DNA of 64,000 nt from CAYPHA01 sp964410215 (lineage in GTDB: Bacteria > Calditrichota > Calditrichia > Calditrichales > CAYPHA01): assembly GCA_964410215.1 (NCBI GenBank), contig CAYPHA010000005.1, positions 1-64,000 of the forward strand. Reading direction: 5' to 3'. The notes beneath the pieces were generated by a model that saw nothing but the letters and a program-made list of their open reading frames with translations, did not search any database and was not told where the DNA came from. Positions 53,243 through 61,082 of this stretch are shown one piece after another. A program made the translations under genes and the position numbers. The first letter of the stretch is position 1; every line of letters starts with the position of its first letter.

Positions 53243-53563
53243 ATGCAAATTAAACGACATAACCTTGTTATAATACTTCTAACGTTTTTTTTAACTTTTT
53301 TCTTCTCAACTTGTTCAAAAGTTGATAAAAAAATCATCCCTGAAGCTAAATTTACCGAAGTTCTTGGAGATATCATGATCATATCAAACCTCGGTATCCC
53401 CCAGACAGAGAGGGCAGCGCTCCTGAAAACGGTATTCGAAAAACATGAAATTTCAGTGGAACAATTCAGGTTTACCAGAGACCATTATAAAAAGGATGCG
53501 GCCTTCTGGATACGTGTTTACAACCGCGCCCAGGAACAAATCAGGGATAAAAAATCACTTTAA
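53243..53563 (+). CDS. DUF4296-like lipoprotein
   Basis: 106 residues. A lipoprotein signal ends at Cys24 (FFFSTCS). The remainder is a short helical domain with IPEAKFTEVLGDIMIISN, LKTVFEKHEISVEQFRFTRDHYKKD and FWIRVYNRAQEQI, which matches the pattern of DUF4296 proteins known mostly from Bacteroidota. Role unknown; periplasmic membrane-bound. The gene is followed 6 bp on by the VanZ-repeat gene, likely the same transcript. Confidence 0.8.
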   Translation: MQIKRHNLVIILLTFFLTFFFSTCSKVDKKIIPEAKFTEVLGDIMIISNLGIPQTERAALLKTVFEKHEISVEQFRFTRDHYKKDAAFWIRVYNRAQEQIRDKKSL

Positions 53564-53569
53564 AACGCT

Positions 53570-54913
53570 ATGTTCAAACTGCTTATCAGGAATAAATGGC
53601 GTTCAGCTTTTCTCGCCTATACGCTTTATATCATATACGGTACCACGTTACCTTTCCGTTTCACACTTTCAGGTGATATAATCATTAATCAATTGCATAA
53701 GCTGGTATCCCTGCGCTATTATGCTTCGTTACCATCTTCCACGATACAACTGGACGGCATCTCCAATATACTCTTCTTTATTCCCTTCGGACTCTTCTTC
53801 TATAATTCCGAATTTTTCAGAAGAAAGGGCTATTCCGGCAGGAAATCGATACAACGTATCATTGTCAGCGGCGCTCTGCTCAGTATGTTTGTCGAAATGC
53901 TCCAGGTATTTACGGTTAACCGCTCCCCTTCAATTCTGGACATATTGACCAATACCGCAGGCACCTATCTGGGCGCATCTCTGGGATTTTTTCTGATGCA
54001 GCGGGGCCTGGGGAGATGGCTCAACAGACAGGTTAACCGGCTTTACGCGAATCCGGACCTTTTTCTGATCAGCATGTATGGAATCTATCTCCTGATGGCA
54101 AGTCTGGCACCCTTTAACATAAACCTTTCCCCCTTCCGGATTTACCATCAGCTGAGTTCCGTTACACCGCTTGAGTTTTCGTTCGAGGGACATCCGACCA
54201 AAATATTCGGTATATTGTACATATTTGCGCCTGCCGGATATATTATTTCCAGGACCATACGCCGCTTTTTTCAATGGCCCTATATGACGCATACGGGAAT
54301 TGCCCTTATGATCGGATTCGTTACCTGCTTTTTTGTTGAGATCCTGCAATTATTTGTCAATTACCGCCATTTTTCCTGGTCGGATATCTACCTGGGCTGG
54401 ATAGGCATTTTATATGGCCTGTTTTCCTACCAGTTGCTCCACCGAAACCTTTTTGGAAAAAATATCCGTGGTACCTGGACGGGCCATGATTACGGAGCGG
54501 GATTGTTTTATTTCTTCACCCTGAATTATATCGTCTTTTTGTTTTATAAATTTCTCTACCCCTTTCAGTTCGACCTGCCGCAGTTCCCATCGAAACTGGA
54601 TTTTTTCCTTCTGAACCTGTACTCGTATATACCATCGAAGAACCTGTTCGACCTTTTAGCTATCTTTGTTAAAAATGTCATCATGTTTATCCCGGCTGGC
54701 ATCATCTTCAGTGAAGATAAACTGCGCTATCCGCGCAGATGGCGATCAGCACTGATTTTCATGTTTATTTTTATCGCCAAGAGTATGCAGTTATTCAATG
54801 CGCAGCAGACCCCGTTGCTCTATGATTTTTTTGGCATGGCCGTGGGAATCGGGATGGGATATATTTTCTGGGGTGAAGTTAAAATATACTTATTCGAAAA
54901 ACGCCCGGGGTAA
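53570..54913 (+). CDS. Membrane protein with three VanZ-like repeats
   Basis: 447 residues, about 12 helices. Three VanZ-type units can be matched: unit 1 (about 60-145) SNILFFIPFGLF, MFVEMLQVFTVNRSPSILDI; unit 2 (about 210-290) GILYIFAPAGYI, FFVEILQLFVNYRHFSWSDI; unit 3 (about 365-440) NVIMFIPAGIIF, KSMQLFNAQQTPLLYDF. The P-x-G turn plus EM/EI-LQ and a later Asp define each. In unit 3 the conserved Glu is Lys. VanZ proteins influence glycopeptide or lipoglycopeptide tolerance in some bacteria; most have no known job. No clear ribosome-binding site. Confidence 0.85.
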   Translation: MFKLLIRNKWRSAFLAYTLYIIYGTTLPFRFTLSGDIIINQLHKLVSLRYYASLPSSTIQLDGISNILFFIPFGLFFYNSEFFRRKGYSGRKSIQRIIVSGALLSMFVEMLQVFTVNRSPSILDILTNTAGTYLGASLGFFLMQRGLGRWLNRQVNRLYANPDLFLISMYGIYLLMASLAPFNINLSPFRIYHQLSSVTPLEFSFEGHPTKIFGILYIFAPAGYIISRTIRRFFQWPYMTHTGIALMIGFVTCFFVEILQLFVNYRHFSWSDIYLGWIGILYGLFSYQLLHRNLFGKNIRGTWTGHDYGAGLFYFFTLNYIVFLFYKFLYPFQFDLPQFPSKLDFFLLNLYSYIPSKNLFDLLAIFVKNVIMFIPAGIIFSEDKLRYPRRWRSALIFMFIFIAKSMQLFNAQQTPLLYDFFGMAVGIGMGYIFWGEVKIYLFEKRPG

Positions 54914-54922
54914 GAAATCCGC

Positions 54923-56893
54923 TCACTTTCTCATCTTAATAATGAGTTTGAAAAATGACCAGAGGATGGCGGAAGAAGCCGGCGTATAGTCCGTAATGCC
55001 GTTCTGCGACACCTCATTGTTCACGGTAATGGCTTCGGGTACATAACCGAGCAGACCCTCCTGGGAAAGATCCACCAGTGGCTGGAAATAGTCATACAAT
55101 TCCTTCATCTCGTCGCGTGCATCCTGATATATCCTGGTAAACGCTTCCACATAAAGAGAAATCGTCCACGGCCAGACGGCACCTTTATAATAATCGGCGG
55201 TATACCGGTGCAGAGCGACAGGATTATGCGCCTGCGTTCGGTTAGCTGAAAGCGCACAGGAACGCAGGCCATAAGGCGTCAATAACCGGTGACGGACATT
55301 CCCGAACACCTTGATGACCGTGGATTGTTCCACGGGAACAAACGGGAGCGCCAGCGGGATGATCTGGCTGATCCTGAAAGTGGCGTCTTTGCCATCCGCA
55401 TTGACAACATCGAAAAAAGCATCCCTGCCTTCATTTACAAAAAGGTCATTGAAAGATTTTTTACATTTTTCCGCGTGTTTCTGAAAGCGGGTGGCCCAGC
55501 GACGTTTCTTCAATTTTGTACTCAGGAGTTCCATTATCTGCAATGCATTATACCATAGTGCATTGACTTCCAGCAATTTGCCGTAACGCAGAACAGTGCC
55601 ATCTGCGGCTTTTAAGGGAATCCAGCTTAAACTCGTCTTTTTGTCACCACAGAAGAGCAAGCCGTCTTTATCCTCATAAATATTAAATTGGGTACCCTTA
55701 TTATAATTTTCATAAATCGAAAGTAGTGCCTCGAACAGGTCGTCATTAAAAAATGCCAGGTCTTCTGTCAGCCGGTAATACTGATATCCGATCTGAATCA
55801 GCCACAAGGGTAAATCAACGGCTCCATAGGAAACCCCGTTTGAACCTACAGATATTTTTGTAGGCAGCAGGCCATTGTCCAGCCTGGAAATGAGATAACG
55901 ATACAGATCTTTAAACAGATCAAACCGTTTCGTGAAAAAGAGGGTGCCGGGAATAGAGAAAAGCATATCCCGCGTCGTAAAATTATGTTCGATTGCCGAT
56001 ATATTGATAAGCGGTGTATTCTTTATTTTGAACGCCGCCCTGTTTACGATACGCTCGAACTGGGCTAATTTTTTATGATTACCAAAAAACTTTTTCCCGC
56101 CGGACCTGCGCAGAAACTCCTGCCGGTACTGAGCTTCAAAATCCATCTCCACATCATCAAGGTTTTTGGTGGAAATATACAGGTTGATGCTTTCATAGGG
56201 ACGAAGCTGCGTCTGAAAGAAGCCCGGATTAAACAGATCCTCACTTTGTCCTTCATAACGGCCGAAATCCCTTGGATAATAAAAATTATGGTACCAGAGT
56301 GTTGCCGTGACGTAATCGCCCTGGTCAAAATAAATATAGAGTTCCGGCATGTTGGTACGCGGTGCCCACCGGACAAAACGCTGCCCCCGATAACTATCCG
56401 TGTTAAGGCCCTGGGTTTCATTGGAAAGTTCATTATTCAGGCGATCGGCAATAAAGGGCTTTATAACCAGATCAACGGGTTTACCCTGATTCTTGAGCTC
56501 ATACCGTACCACAAGCATCGAATGCTCTTCCACCATAAATACCGTTTTCTGGAGAATTCGGTCTTCAATCCGGTACGTGAAACGGGGAAAGGGATTTATC
56601 TCGAAACTGTCAAGATATTTAAAACCCTGGGGGAAAATGCCGCCCGTATATTGATTGGTTGATATTTCATGCAGCCGGTTTTCTATAAATACCGATTCTT
56701 CCAGCTTTGAAAGAACGACGATCTTATTCTGAAAACCGTTTCCCGGTACAACAAAAAGACCATGCTCCCGGCGCGTATTCATGCCAACACAGGTAGAACC
56801 CGAATAATTGCCGGATCCGGCTCCCTCCAGCCACTCATATTTTGAAGCATCGACAATATTGTTTAAAACAGCGTTTTCTAGTCTGAACGGCAT
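54923..56893 (-). CDS. Glycogen debranching enzyme (amylo-alpha-1,6-glucosidase family)
   Basis: 656 residues. The N-terminal domain has EWLEGAGSGNYSGSTCVGMNTRR near the start in two parts; the C-terminal (alpha/alpha)6 GH133-like domain has SIEHNFTTRDMLFSIPGTLFF, LPLWLIQIGYQYYR, SWIPLKA, NALWYNALQIMELL, and TADYYKGAVWPWTISLYVEA. These are family landmarks of the archaeal/bacterial debranching enzymes that cut alpha-1,6 branches of glycogen. Some expected Asp/Glu catalytic residues (as in DGTVLRYGKLLEVN) are in place. A strong promoter and two palindromes lie upstream. Confidence 0.87.
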   Translation of the reverse strand: MPFRLENAVLNNIVDASKYEWLEGAGSGNYSGSTCVGMNTRREHGLFVVPGNGFQNKIVVLSKLEESVFIENRLHEISTNQYTGGIFPQGFKYLDSFEINPFPRFTYRIEDRILQKTVFMVEEHSMLVVRYELKNQGKPVDLVIKPFIADRLNNELSNETQGLNTDSYRGQRFVRWAPRTNMPELYIYFDQGDYVTATLWYHNFYYPRDFGRYEGQSEDLFNPGFFQTQLRPYESINLYISTKNLDDVEMDFEAQYRQEFLRRSGGKKFFGNHKKLAQFERIVNRAAFKIKNTPLINISAIEHNFTTRDMLFSIPGTLFFTKRFDLFKDLYRYLISRLDNGLLPTKISVGSNGVSYGAVDLPLWLIQIGYQYYRLTEDLAFFNDDLFEALLSIYENYNKGTQFNIYEDKDGLLFCGDKKTSLSWIPLKAADGTVLRYGKLLEVNALWYNALQIMELLSTKLKKRRWATRFQKHAEKCKKSFNDLFVNEGRDAFFDVVNADGKDATFRISQIIPLALPFVPVEQSTVIKVFGNVRHRLLTPYGLRSCALSANRTQAHNPVALHRYTADYYKGAVWPWTISLYVEAFTRIYQDARDEMKELYDYFQPLVDLSQEGLLGYVPEAITVNNEVSQNGITDYTPASSAILWSFFKLIIKMRK

Positions 56894-56930
56894 GTGATCT
56901 TTATTTCTGTACTTATATCAGGTTCTATTC

Positions 56931-56950
56931 ATGTTAACAAAAATTAACAT
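56931..56950. promoter_or_regulatory. Inverted repeat in leader of debranching enzyme gene
   Basis: ATGTTAA-CAAAAA-TTAACAT, 7-bp arms, between the predicted transcription start (about 56967) and the start codon (56893). Position fits a downstream repressor operator. Confidence 0.4.
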
Positions 56951-56973
56951 TTGATTCTTAAAAACGACCATTA

Positions 56974-57002
56974 ATTATAAATTTTTCATTCATTAATTGC
57001 AA
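56974..57002 (-). promoter_or_regulatory. Sigma-70-type promoter of debranching enzyme gene
   Basis: On the minus strand TTGCAA (57002-56997), 17-base spacer, TATAAT (56979-56974), about 80 bp before the start codon. Near-consensus. Confidence 0.65.
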
Positions 57003-57010
57003 TCTTTTTA

Positions 57011-57026
57011 ATACGTTATAACGTAT
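57011..57026. promoter_or_regulatory. Perfect 16-bp palindrome upstream of debranching promoter
   Basis: ATACGTTATAACGTAT reads the same on both strands. It sits directly upstream of the -35 element of the debranching enzyme promoter, where LacI-family or activator sites are often found. Its regulator is unknown. Confidence 0.5.
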
Positions 57027-57059
57027 AATTTTTTAATTTCCGTGTATTTGTGATATATA

Positions 57060-57081
57060 GCAATCAAAAACTTTTGATTGC
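57060..57081 (-). terminator. Hairpin at the end of the STAS gene
   Basis: GCAATCAAAA / TTTTGATTGC, 10-bp arms with a 2-base centre, includes the STAS stop codon. No strong T-run follows, so termination is only likely. Confidence 0.4.
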
Positions 57082-57399
57082 GTCCCCTTTATTGTCAAAA
57101 ATGTCAAATATGCGATAAAGCCGCGTCAATTCAAACAAAGCCTGAACCGATTCCTGCAATCCGGAAATTTTCAGATCACCGTTATTAATGGTCGCTTTTT
57201 TAAGACCGGCGACCAGGACGCCAAGGAAAGAACTGTCAACAAAATTCGTTTCACTGAGGTCAACCACGATGCGGTTGGAACCGTCATCAATCCTGCTCAC
57301 CAGGTCATTTTTCAACTGACCGGAAATCTCGACGGTTGCACGTTTTACTTTCACCGTAACAACCAGAATGCCCTCTTTCGTTTCAAAAGAATAATTCAT
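57064..57399 (-). CDS. STAS-domain anti-sigma factor antagonist
   Basis: 111 residues, one STAS domain. IVVDLSETNFVDSSFLGVLVAGLKKA holds the Ser-Ser pair at the phospho-acceptor position (D-S-S), as in SpoIIAA/RsbV. A GGAGAG ribosome-binding site precedes ATG. Such proteins bind or release an anti-sigma kinase depending on phosphorylation. Neither kinase nor sigma partner is adjacent; the PP2C regulator at 44920-47109 could be its phosphatase. Confidence 0.9.
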   Translation of the reverse strand: MNYSFETKEGILVVTVKVKRATVEISGQLKNDLVSRIDDGSNRIVVDLSETNFVDSSFLGVLVAGLKKATINNGDLKISGLQESVQALFELTRLYRIFDIFDNKGDAIKSF

Positions 57400-57516
57400 A
57401 GTTTCTCTCCGCTTATTGTAATATACACACTTACCTCGGACGGATCAAAAGACTGTGTCACATTTTTTTCATTTTGGACCTGATGATCGGCGCATAACTG
57501 CAAATAATTAAAAATA

Positions 57517-58428
57517 TCAATCAGTAATGTCAGACATGTCGTCCAATCCGCAAAGCGGATCATCAGGCGGGTCCATAGAAAATGATTCCCTGAAACGCGT
57601 TACATCTGCAATAAATTTACTGACTTCAACATCTCTGGCTTCCAGGATACGGGTTTCAGCTTTCATTTTAAGTGCATGTTCCAGCCGTTCTATCAGTTCA
57701 AAAAGGGTCAGGCCTTTACCGGATCCGATATTAACCGGACCATCGCAGGTGACACGGGCAGATACCATTTTGCGGAAAACGTCTACCACAAAACCAACCG
57801 GGATAAAATCAATTACCTGCCTGCCTCCATACACAGTCAGAGGTTGTCCTTCCCTTATGTTATTAAGAAAAATGGGGATAACCCTGTCATAATCACGCGG
57901 ACCGTAAACATTTGCCAGCCGGAATATACTGAGTTCCGTTATTCCCATGCCTTTAAAAACCATACAATATGCCTCGCCGGCTACTTTGCTCGCACCGTAA
58001 ACATTTTTTGCACGCAAAGGGTGATCTTCGTCAACCGGTATATATGCCGCTTCCCCGTAAGCTTCCCTCGAGGAAGTAAAAATCAGGCGCTGTACGCCCG
58101 TCTCCCTGGCACTTTTCAGAACATTAAAGGTGCCGGTGACGTTCGTTTCAAACGAATAATCTATATTAGTCACGGCTCCGATTACATTGGACTGGGCAGC
58201 CAGATGAAAGACAACCCCGCAGCCGGAACAGGCCTTTTCCATAAATGCATAATCACGAATGTCACCCCGGAGAAACGTAATCCGGTCATGCTCCAGATGG
58301 TTCTGAATATTTTTTATTTTTCCGCGTGAAAGGTTATCCACGACAACGACCGTGTGGCCGTCTTCCACCAGGGCATCGACAAGATGACTGCCGATAAAGC
58401 CCGCACCGCCGGTGACCATGATTTTCAT
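57517..58428 (-). CDS. NAD-dependent sugar epimerase/dehydratase (extended SDR, GalE-like)
   Basis: 303 residues. NAD-binding GGAGFIGSH (7-15), acidic residue in VVVDNLSRG, catalytic Tyr144-x3-Lys148 in NVYGASKVA, TSSREAYGEAAYIPVDED with the Ser. Typical for UDP-glucose 4-epimerase or related UDP-sugar enzymes, although shorter than GalE. The promoter region carries a TGAAC-type palindrome at 58448-58461. Which sugar is used cannot be told. Confidence 0.87.
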   Translation of the reverse strand: MKIMVTGGAGFIGSHLVDALVEDGHTVVVVDNLSRGKIKNIQNHLEHDRITFLRGDIRDYAFMEKACSGCGVVFHLAAQSNVIGAVTNIDYSFETNVTGTFNVLKSARETGVQRLIFTSSREAYGEAAYIPVDEDHPLRAKNVYGASKVAGEAYCMVFKGMGITELSIFRLANVYGPRDYDRVIPIFLNNIREGQPLTVYGGRQVIDFIPVGFVVDVFRKMVSARVTCDGPVNIGSGKGLTLFELIERLEHALKMKAETRILEARDVEVSKFIADVTRFRESFSMDPPDDPLCGLDDMSDITD

Positions 58429-58447
58429 TTAACAACTCCGGTAAAAT

Positions 58448-58461
58448 TGAACAGCTGTTCA
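58448..58461. promoter_or_regulatory. TGAAC-N4-GTTCA palindrome in epimerase leader
   Basis: TGAACAGCTGTTCA is a perfect 14-bp palindrome, 20 bp before the epimerase start codon. The arms TGAAC/GTTCA match the two sites at 58543 and 58576. A shared regulator is likely. Confidence 0.5.
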
Positions 58462-58475
58462 TTTACATTTCAGCC

Positions 58476-58504
58476 ATTCTAAAACCGGTACCGCTTAAAA
58501 GCAA
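58476..58504 (-). promoter_or_regulatory. Promoter of epimerase gene
   Basis: Minus strand TTGCTT (58504-58499), 17-base spacer, TAGAAT (58481-58476), 48 bp before the start codon. Confidence 0.5.
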
Positions 58505-58534
58505 GAAATTTATCACAAAAAAGCGGGAACCCCC

Positions 58535-58563
58535 TTGATAAATGAACTAATGTTCATTATATT
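58535..58563 (+). promoter_or_regulatory. Promoter of the NifX/MinD-ferredoxin cluster, overlain by operators
   Basis: TTGATA (58535-58540), 17-base spacer, TATATT (58558-58563). The palindrome 58543-58556 fills the spacer. The probable start near 58570 is followed by the second palindrome. The arrangement fits a tightly repressed promoter. Confidence 0.6.
58543..58556. promoter_or_regulatory. Operator 1: TGAAC-TAAT-GTTCA
   Basis: TGAACTAATGTTCA between the -35 and -10 elements; the palindrome extends to AATGAAC and GTTCATT arms. The TetR-like layout (5-bp arms, 4-base centre) is inference. Confidence 0.6.
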
Positions 58564-58575
58564 GACACCATGAAA

Positions 58576-58589
58576 TGAACTTATGTTCA
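58576..58589. promoter_or_regulatory. Operator 2: TGAAC-TTAT-GTTCA
   Basis: Differs from operator 1 in two central bases only, centred 33 bp downstream (about three helical turns), so two dimers could bind one face of the DNA. Confidence 0.6.
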
Positions 58590-58636
58590 ATACAGATGGT
58601 CGATAAATGGAAGTTTTTTTCCAGAGGAGAGTCAAT

Positions 58637-58855
58637 ATGAGTACCTTTTCAGGAGGTAAAGCCGGCAGTGGCCGCGGTATGGGACAAGGCGGCGGACGCG
58701 GGCGTAACCGGGGTGGGGCTTTCGGGCCCGGCGGTTATTGTGTTTGTGCAAAATGCGGAGAAAAAGTGCCGCATGATCAAGGTGTTAAGTGTACCAATAT
58801 TAAATGCCCTGCATGCGGACATACGATGGTCAGGGAAGAATTATTAAACAAGTAG
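58637..58855 (+). CDS. Small Gly/Arg-rich zinc-ribbon-like protein of the NifX cluster
   Basis: 72 residues. Start at 58637 with GAGGAGA upstream; a longer frame to 58607 overlaps the ribosome-binding site. The first 30 residues are Gly/Arg-rich and disordered. The rest has C35-x-C37-x2-C40 and C52-x4-C57-x2-C60 with His46 and His62 (CVCAKCGEKVPHDQG and CPACGHTM), a metal- or Fe-S-binding ribbon. Such short proteins often start clusters with NifX-like and MinD-ferredoxin genes in anaerobes. Role unknown. Confidence 0.82.
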   Translation: MSTFSGGKAGSGRGMGQGGGRGRNRGGAFGPGGYCVCAKCGEKVPHDQGVKCTNIKCPACGHTMVREELLNK

Positions 58856-58868
58856 AGGGGACCCATCC

Positions 58869-59207
58869 ATGAAGAAAATCTTTGCCATCCCGACACAGGC
58901 CGGCTGCCTGTGCGCACACTTCGGCCATTGTGAAAAATTCGCGATTGTCGAGACGGTTGACGGAGCCATTACCAAAGAAGAATTTCAGACACCGCCGGTT
59001 CATCAACCCGGCGTCTATCCCCAATTTCTGGCCGGACAGGGCGTGCACGTTATCATTGCCGGCGGAATGGGACAAAAGGCCCGGCAACTTTTTGCAGAGA
59101 ACAATATTGAAGTGGCCATGGGGGTCGATTCGGAAAATCCTGCCAAACTGGTCGAAGATTACCTGAAAGGGCAGCTGCAGACCGGTGACAACCTGTGTGA
59201 TCATTAG
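58869..59207 (+). CDS. NifX/NifB-C-like (dinitrogenase iron-molybdenum cofactor domain) protein 1
   Basis: 112 residues. NifX-fold: IFAIPTQAGCLCAHFGHCEKFAIVET at the start with Cys13, Cys15 and Cys21 and a His pair; VHVIIAGGMGQKARQLFAENNIEVAMG in the middle; it ends with DNLCDH, the Cys-Asp-His tail seen in MTH1175-type proteins. The family carries metal-sulfur clusters (as in orange protein and NafY). It lies 13 bp after the ribbon gene and 11 bp before the first MinD-type ATPase. Confidence 0.9.
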   Translation: MKKIFAIPTQAGCLCAHFGHCEKFAIVETVDGAITKEEFQTPPVHQPGVYPQFLAGQGVHVIIAGGMGQKARQLFAENNIEVAMGVDSENPAKLVEDYLKGQLQTGDNLCDH

Positions 59208-59218
59208 CGGAACGGGCC

Positions 59219-60082
59219 ATGAAGATTTCTATTGCAAGCGGCAAGGGGGGTACGGGAAAAACGACCCTTTCGACGAACCTGGCTGCCTATCTTTCAGAAA
59301 GCGATGATATCGTTCTGGTTGACCTGGACGTGGAAGAGCCCAATTCCGGGTTATTCATTCAGGGGGATCCTGTCCGCAGGGAAGAAAAATACAAGATGAT
59401 ACCGGAATGGAAAGGGGACTGCTCCCTTTGCGGAATCTGCCAGGAATCCTGTAATTTTCATGCCGTAATGAAACTGGGCACACAGATCATGGTTTTCCCC
59501 GAGTTATGCCACAGCTGTTACGCCTGTTCCGAACTGTGCCCGGAATTTGCCCTTCCGATGACTCCCATGCGCATTGGGGAATTGAATCACGTCAAAAGGA
59601 ACAGCCTGGCTTTTATTGAAAGTCGTCTGGATATCGGACAGGAACAGGCCGTACCCCTGATTGCGCAGACAATTCAATATGTTGATAAACGGTTTTCCAA
59701 CGATATTCTGAAAATTTATGATGCTCCCCCCGGCACATCCTGCCCGGTCATCGAAGCCCTGAAAGATACCGACTTTGTCATACTTATTACCGAACCGACG
59801 CCTTTTGGACTTCATGACCTCAAACTGGCGGTTGAAACAACCCGCGCCCTGCGGTTGCAATTCGGAGTCGTTATCAACCGTTACGGGATTGGGAATGAAG
59901 ACGTCGTTCTTTACTGCAAAGCAGAAAACATTCCCGTACTGGCAAAAATCCCCAATGACCGGCGCATTGCAGAACTGTATTCGCGCGGGCAATTGATCTA
60001 TAAAGCGATTCCTGAAGTTCGTCATCAGCTGGAATATATTATCGACCATATACGCAGCGTGTATGCGGGAGTATTGCCATGA
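59219..60082 (+). CDS. MinD/Mrp-type ATPase with inserted two-cluster ferredoxin domain, 1
   Basis: 287 residues. Deviant Walker A SGKGGTGKTT at 7-16, LVDLDVEEPN, DAPPGTSCP. Between residues 60 and 112 a ferredoxin insertion holds Cys68, 71, 74, 78 and Cys97, 100, 103, 107, enough for two [4Fe-4S] clusters. It belongs to the cluster with NifX-like proteins, similar to the ATPases of the Desulfovibrio orange-protein complex. Probably ATP-driven loading or reduction of a metal-sulfur cofactor. Its stop overlaps the next gene's ATG by 4 bp. Confidence 0.92.
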   Translation: MKISIASGKGGTGKTTLSTNLAAYLSESDDIVLVDLDVEEPNSGLFIQGDPVRREEKYKMIPEWKGDCSLCGICQESCNFHAVMKLGTQIMVFPELCHSCYACSELCPEFALPMTPMRIGELNHVKRNSLAFIESRLDIGQEQAVPLIAQTIQYVDKRFSNDILKIYDAPPGTSCPVIEALKDTDFVILITEPTPFGLHDLKLAVETTRALRLQFGVVINRYGIGNEDVVLYCKAENIPVLAKIPNDRRIAELYSRGQLIYKAIPEVRHQLEYIIDHIRSVYAGVLP

Positions 60083-60969
60083 AAGAGATCGTAATAATAT
60101 CCGGAAAGGGAGGTACGGGTAAAACGTCGATTGCCGCCTCTTTTGCATTCCTTGCCGGCAGGGAGGCTGTTGTGGCCGATTGCGATGTGGATGCGGCGGA
60201 TATGCATCTTTTACTGGAACCGGATTTCGGCCGGACCGAAGATTTTTATAGTGGCTTTCTCGCTGAAATCGATGAAACGCGCTGCACCGACTGTGGCGTC
60301 TGTGCGGAAATATGCCGTTTCGATGCCATTCCTGAAGTGGACGGTCATTTCCGGATTGACGCTCTGAATTGCGAGGGATGCGGCTATTGCGAGAAGATGT
60401 GCCCTGAAAAGGCCATCGCCCTGGCGGATTTGAATGTGGGTAAATGGTATATTTCGAAGATCCGTTCGGGCAGCACGATGGTACACGCCCGGCTTGGGAT
60501 CGGGGCCGAAAACTCCGGTAAGCTCGTTGCGAAGGTCAAAGATGAAGCCAAACGCATTGCGGAAAGGGAAGGAACGGCATTCGTCCTGGTGGATGGGTCG
60601 CCTGGAGTGGGCTGCCCGGTCGTATCCTCACTTACCGGCGCCCATTACGTGGTTCTGGTTACGGAGCCTACTGTTTCCGGGCTGCACGACCTGAAACGCG
60701 TATGTGAACTGGTTCAGAAATTCGGCATACCGGCCGGTTGCATAATCAATAAAGCAGATCTCAATCCGGAAATGACAGAGCGGATTGAAGACTTCCTGAA
60801 GCAGTCAGATATTACATTAATTTCCAGGTTACCCTATGATGAAACGTTCACAAAGGCTATGGTAAACGGCCGGACGATTGTTGAATTCAGCAGAGACGGG
60901 CTGCGGGAACAAATGGAAAAGAGTTGGCAAAAGGTGGTGGAGGCTGTTGGGGAGGACTCTTTTAAGTAG
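60079..60969 (+). CDS. MinD/Mrp-type ATPase with inserted two-cluster ferredoxin domain, 2
   Basis: 296 residues, paralogue of the gene before. Walker A SGKGGTGKTS (8-17), CDVDAADM, VDGSPGVGCPV. Ferredoxin insertion with Cys69, 72, 75, 79 and Cys98, 101, 104, 108 (CTDCGVCAEIC, CEGCGYCEKMC). The pair probably forms a heterodimer, since both lie in tandem with a 4-bp overlap. Its stop codon is inside the first of the heptamer repeats that follow. Confidence 0.92.
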   Translation: MKEIVIISGKGGTGKTSIAASFAFLAGREAVVADCDVDAADMHLLLEPDFGRTEDFYSGFLAEIDETRCTDCGVCAEICRFDAIPEVDGHFRIDALNCEGCGYCEKMCPEKAIALADLNVGKWYISKIRSGSTMVHARLGIGAENSGKLVAKVKDEAKRIAEREGTAFVLVDGSPGVGCPVVSSLTGAHYVVLVTEPTVSGLHDLKRVCELVQKFGIPAGCIINKADLNPEMTERIEDFLKQSDITLISRLPYDETFTKAMVNGRTIVEFSRDGLREQMEKSWQKVVEAVGEDSFK

Positions 60970-61057
60970 GAAGTAGGAATTGGGGAGATAATACAAAATA
61001 CAAAATAAAAAATACAAAATACAAAGTTGGTCATGCAGTTGGTCTTTGGTATTTGGT
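60964..61057. repeat. Degenerate heptanucleotide tandem repeats
   Basis: AAGTAGG twice (60964-60977), AATACAA five times (60990-61024, the third copy AATAAAA), then AGTTGGT (61025-61031), a 5-base break, AGTTGGT, CTTTGGT, ATTTGGT (61037-61057). The phase of 7 is held through most of the tract. It begins at the ATPase stop codon and fills the 113-bp gap to the next gene. It resembles the short tandem repeats known in cyanobacteria. Confidence 0.75.
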
Positions 61058-61082
61058 GCTTAACGAAAGGTAGGTAGCATAA

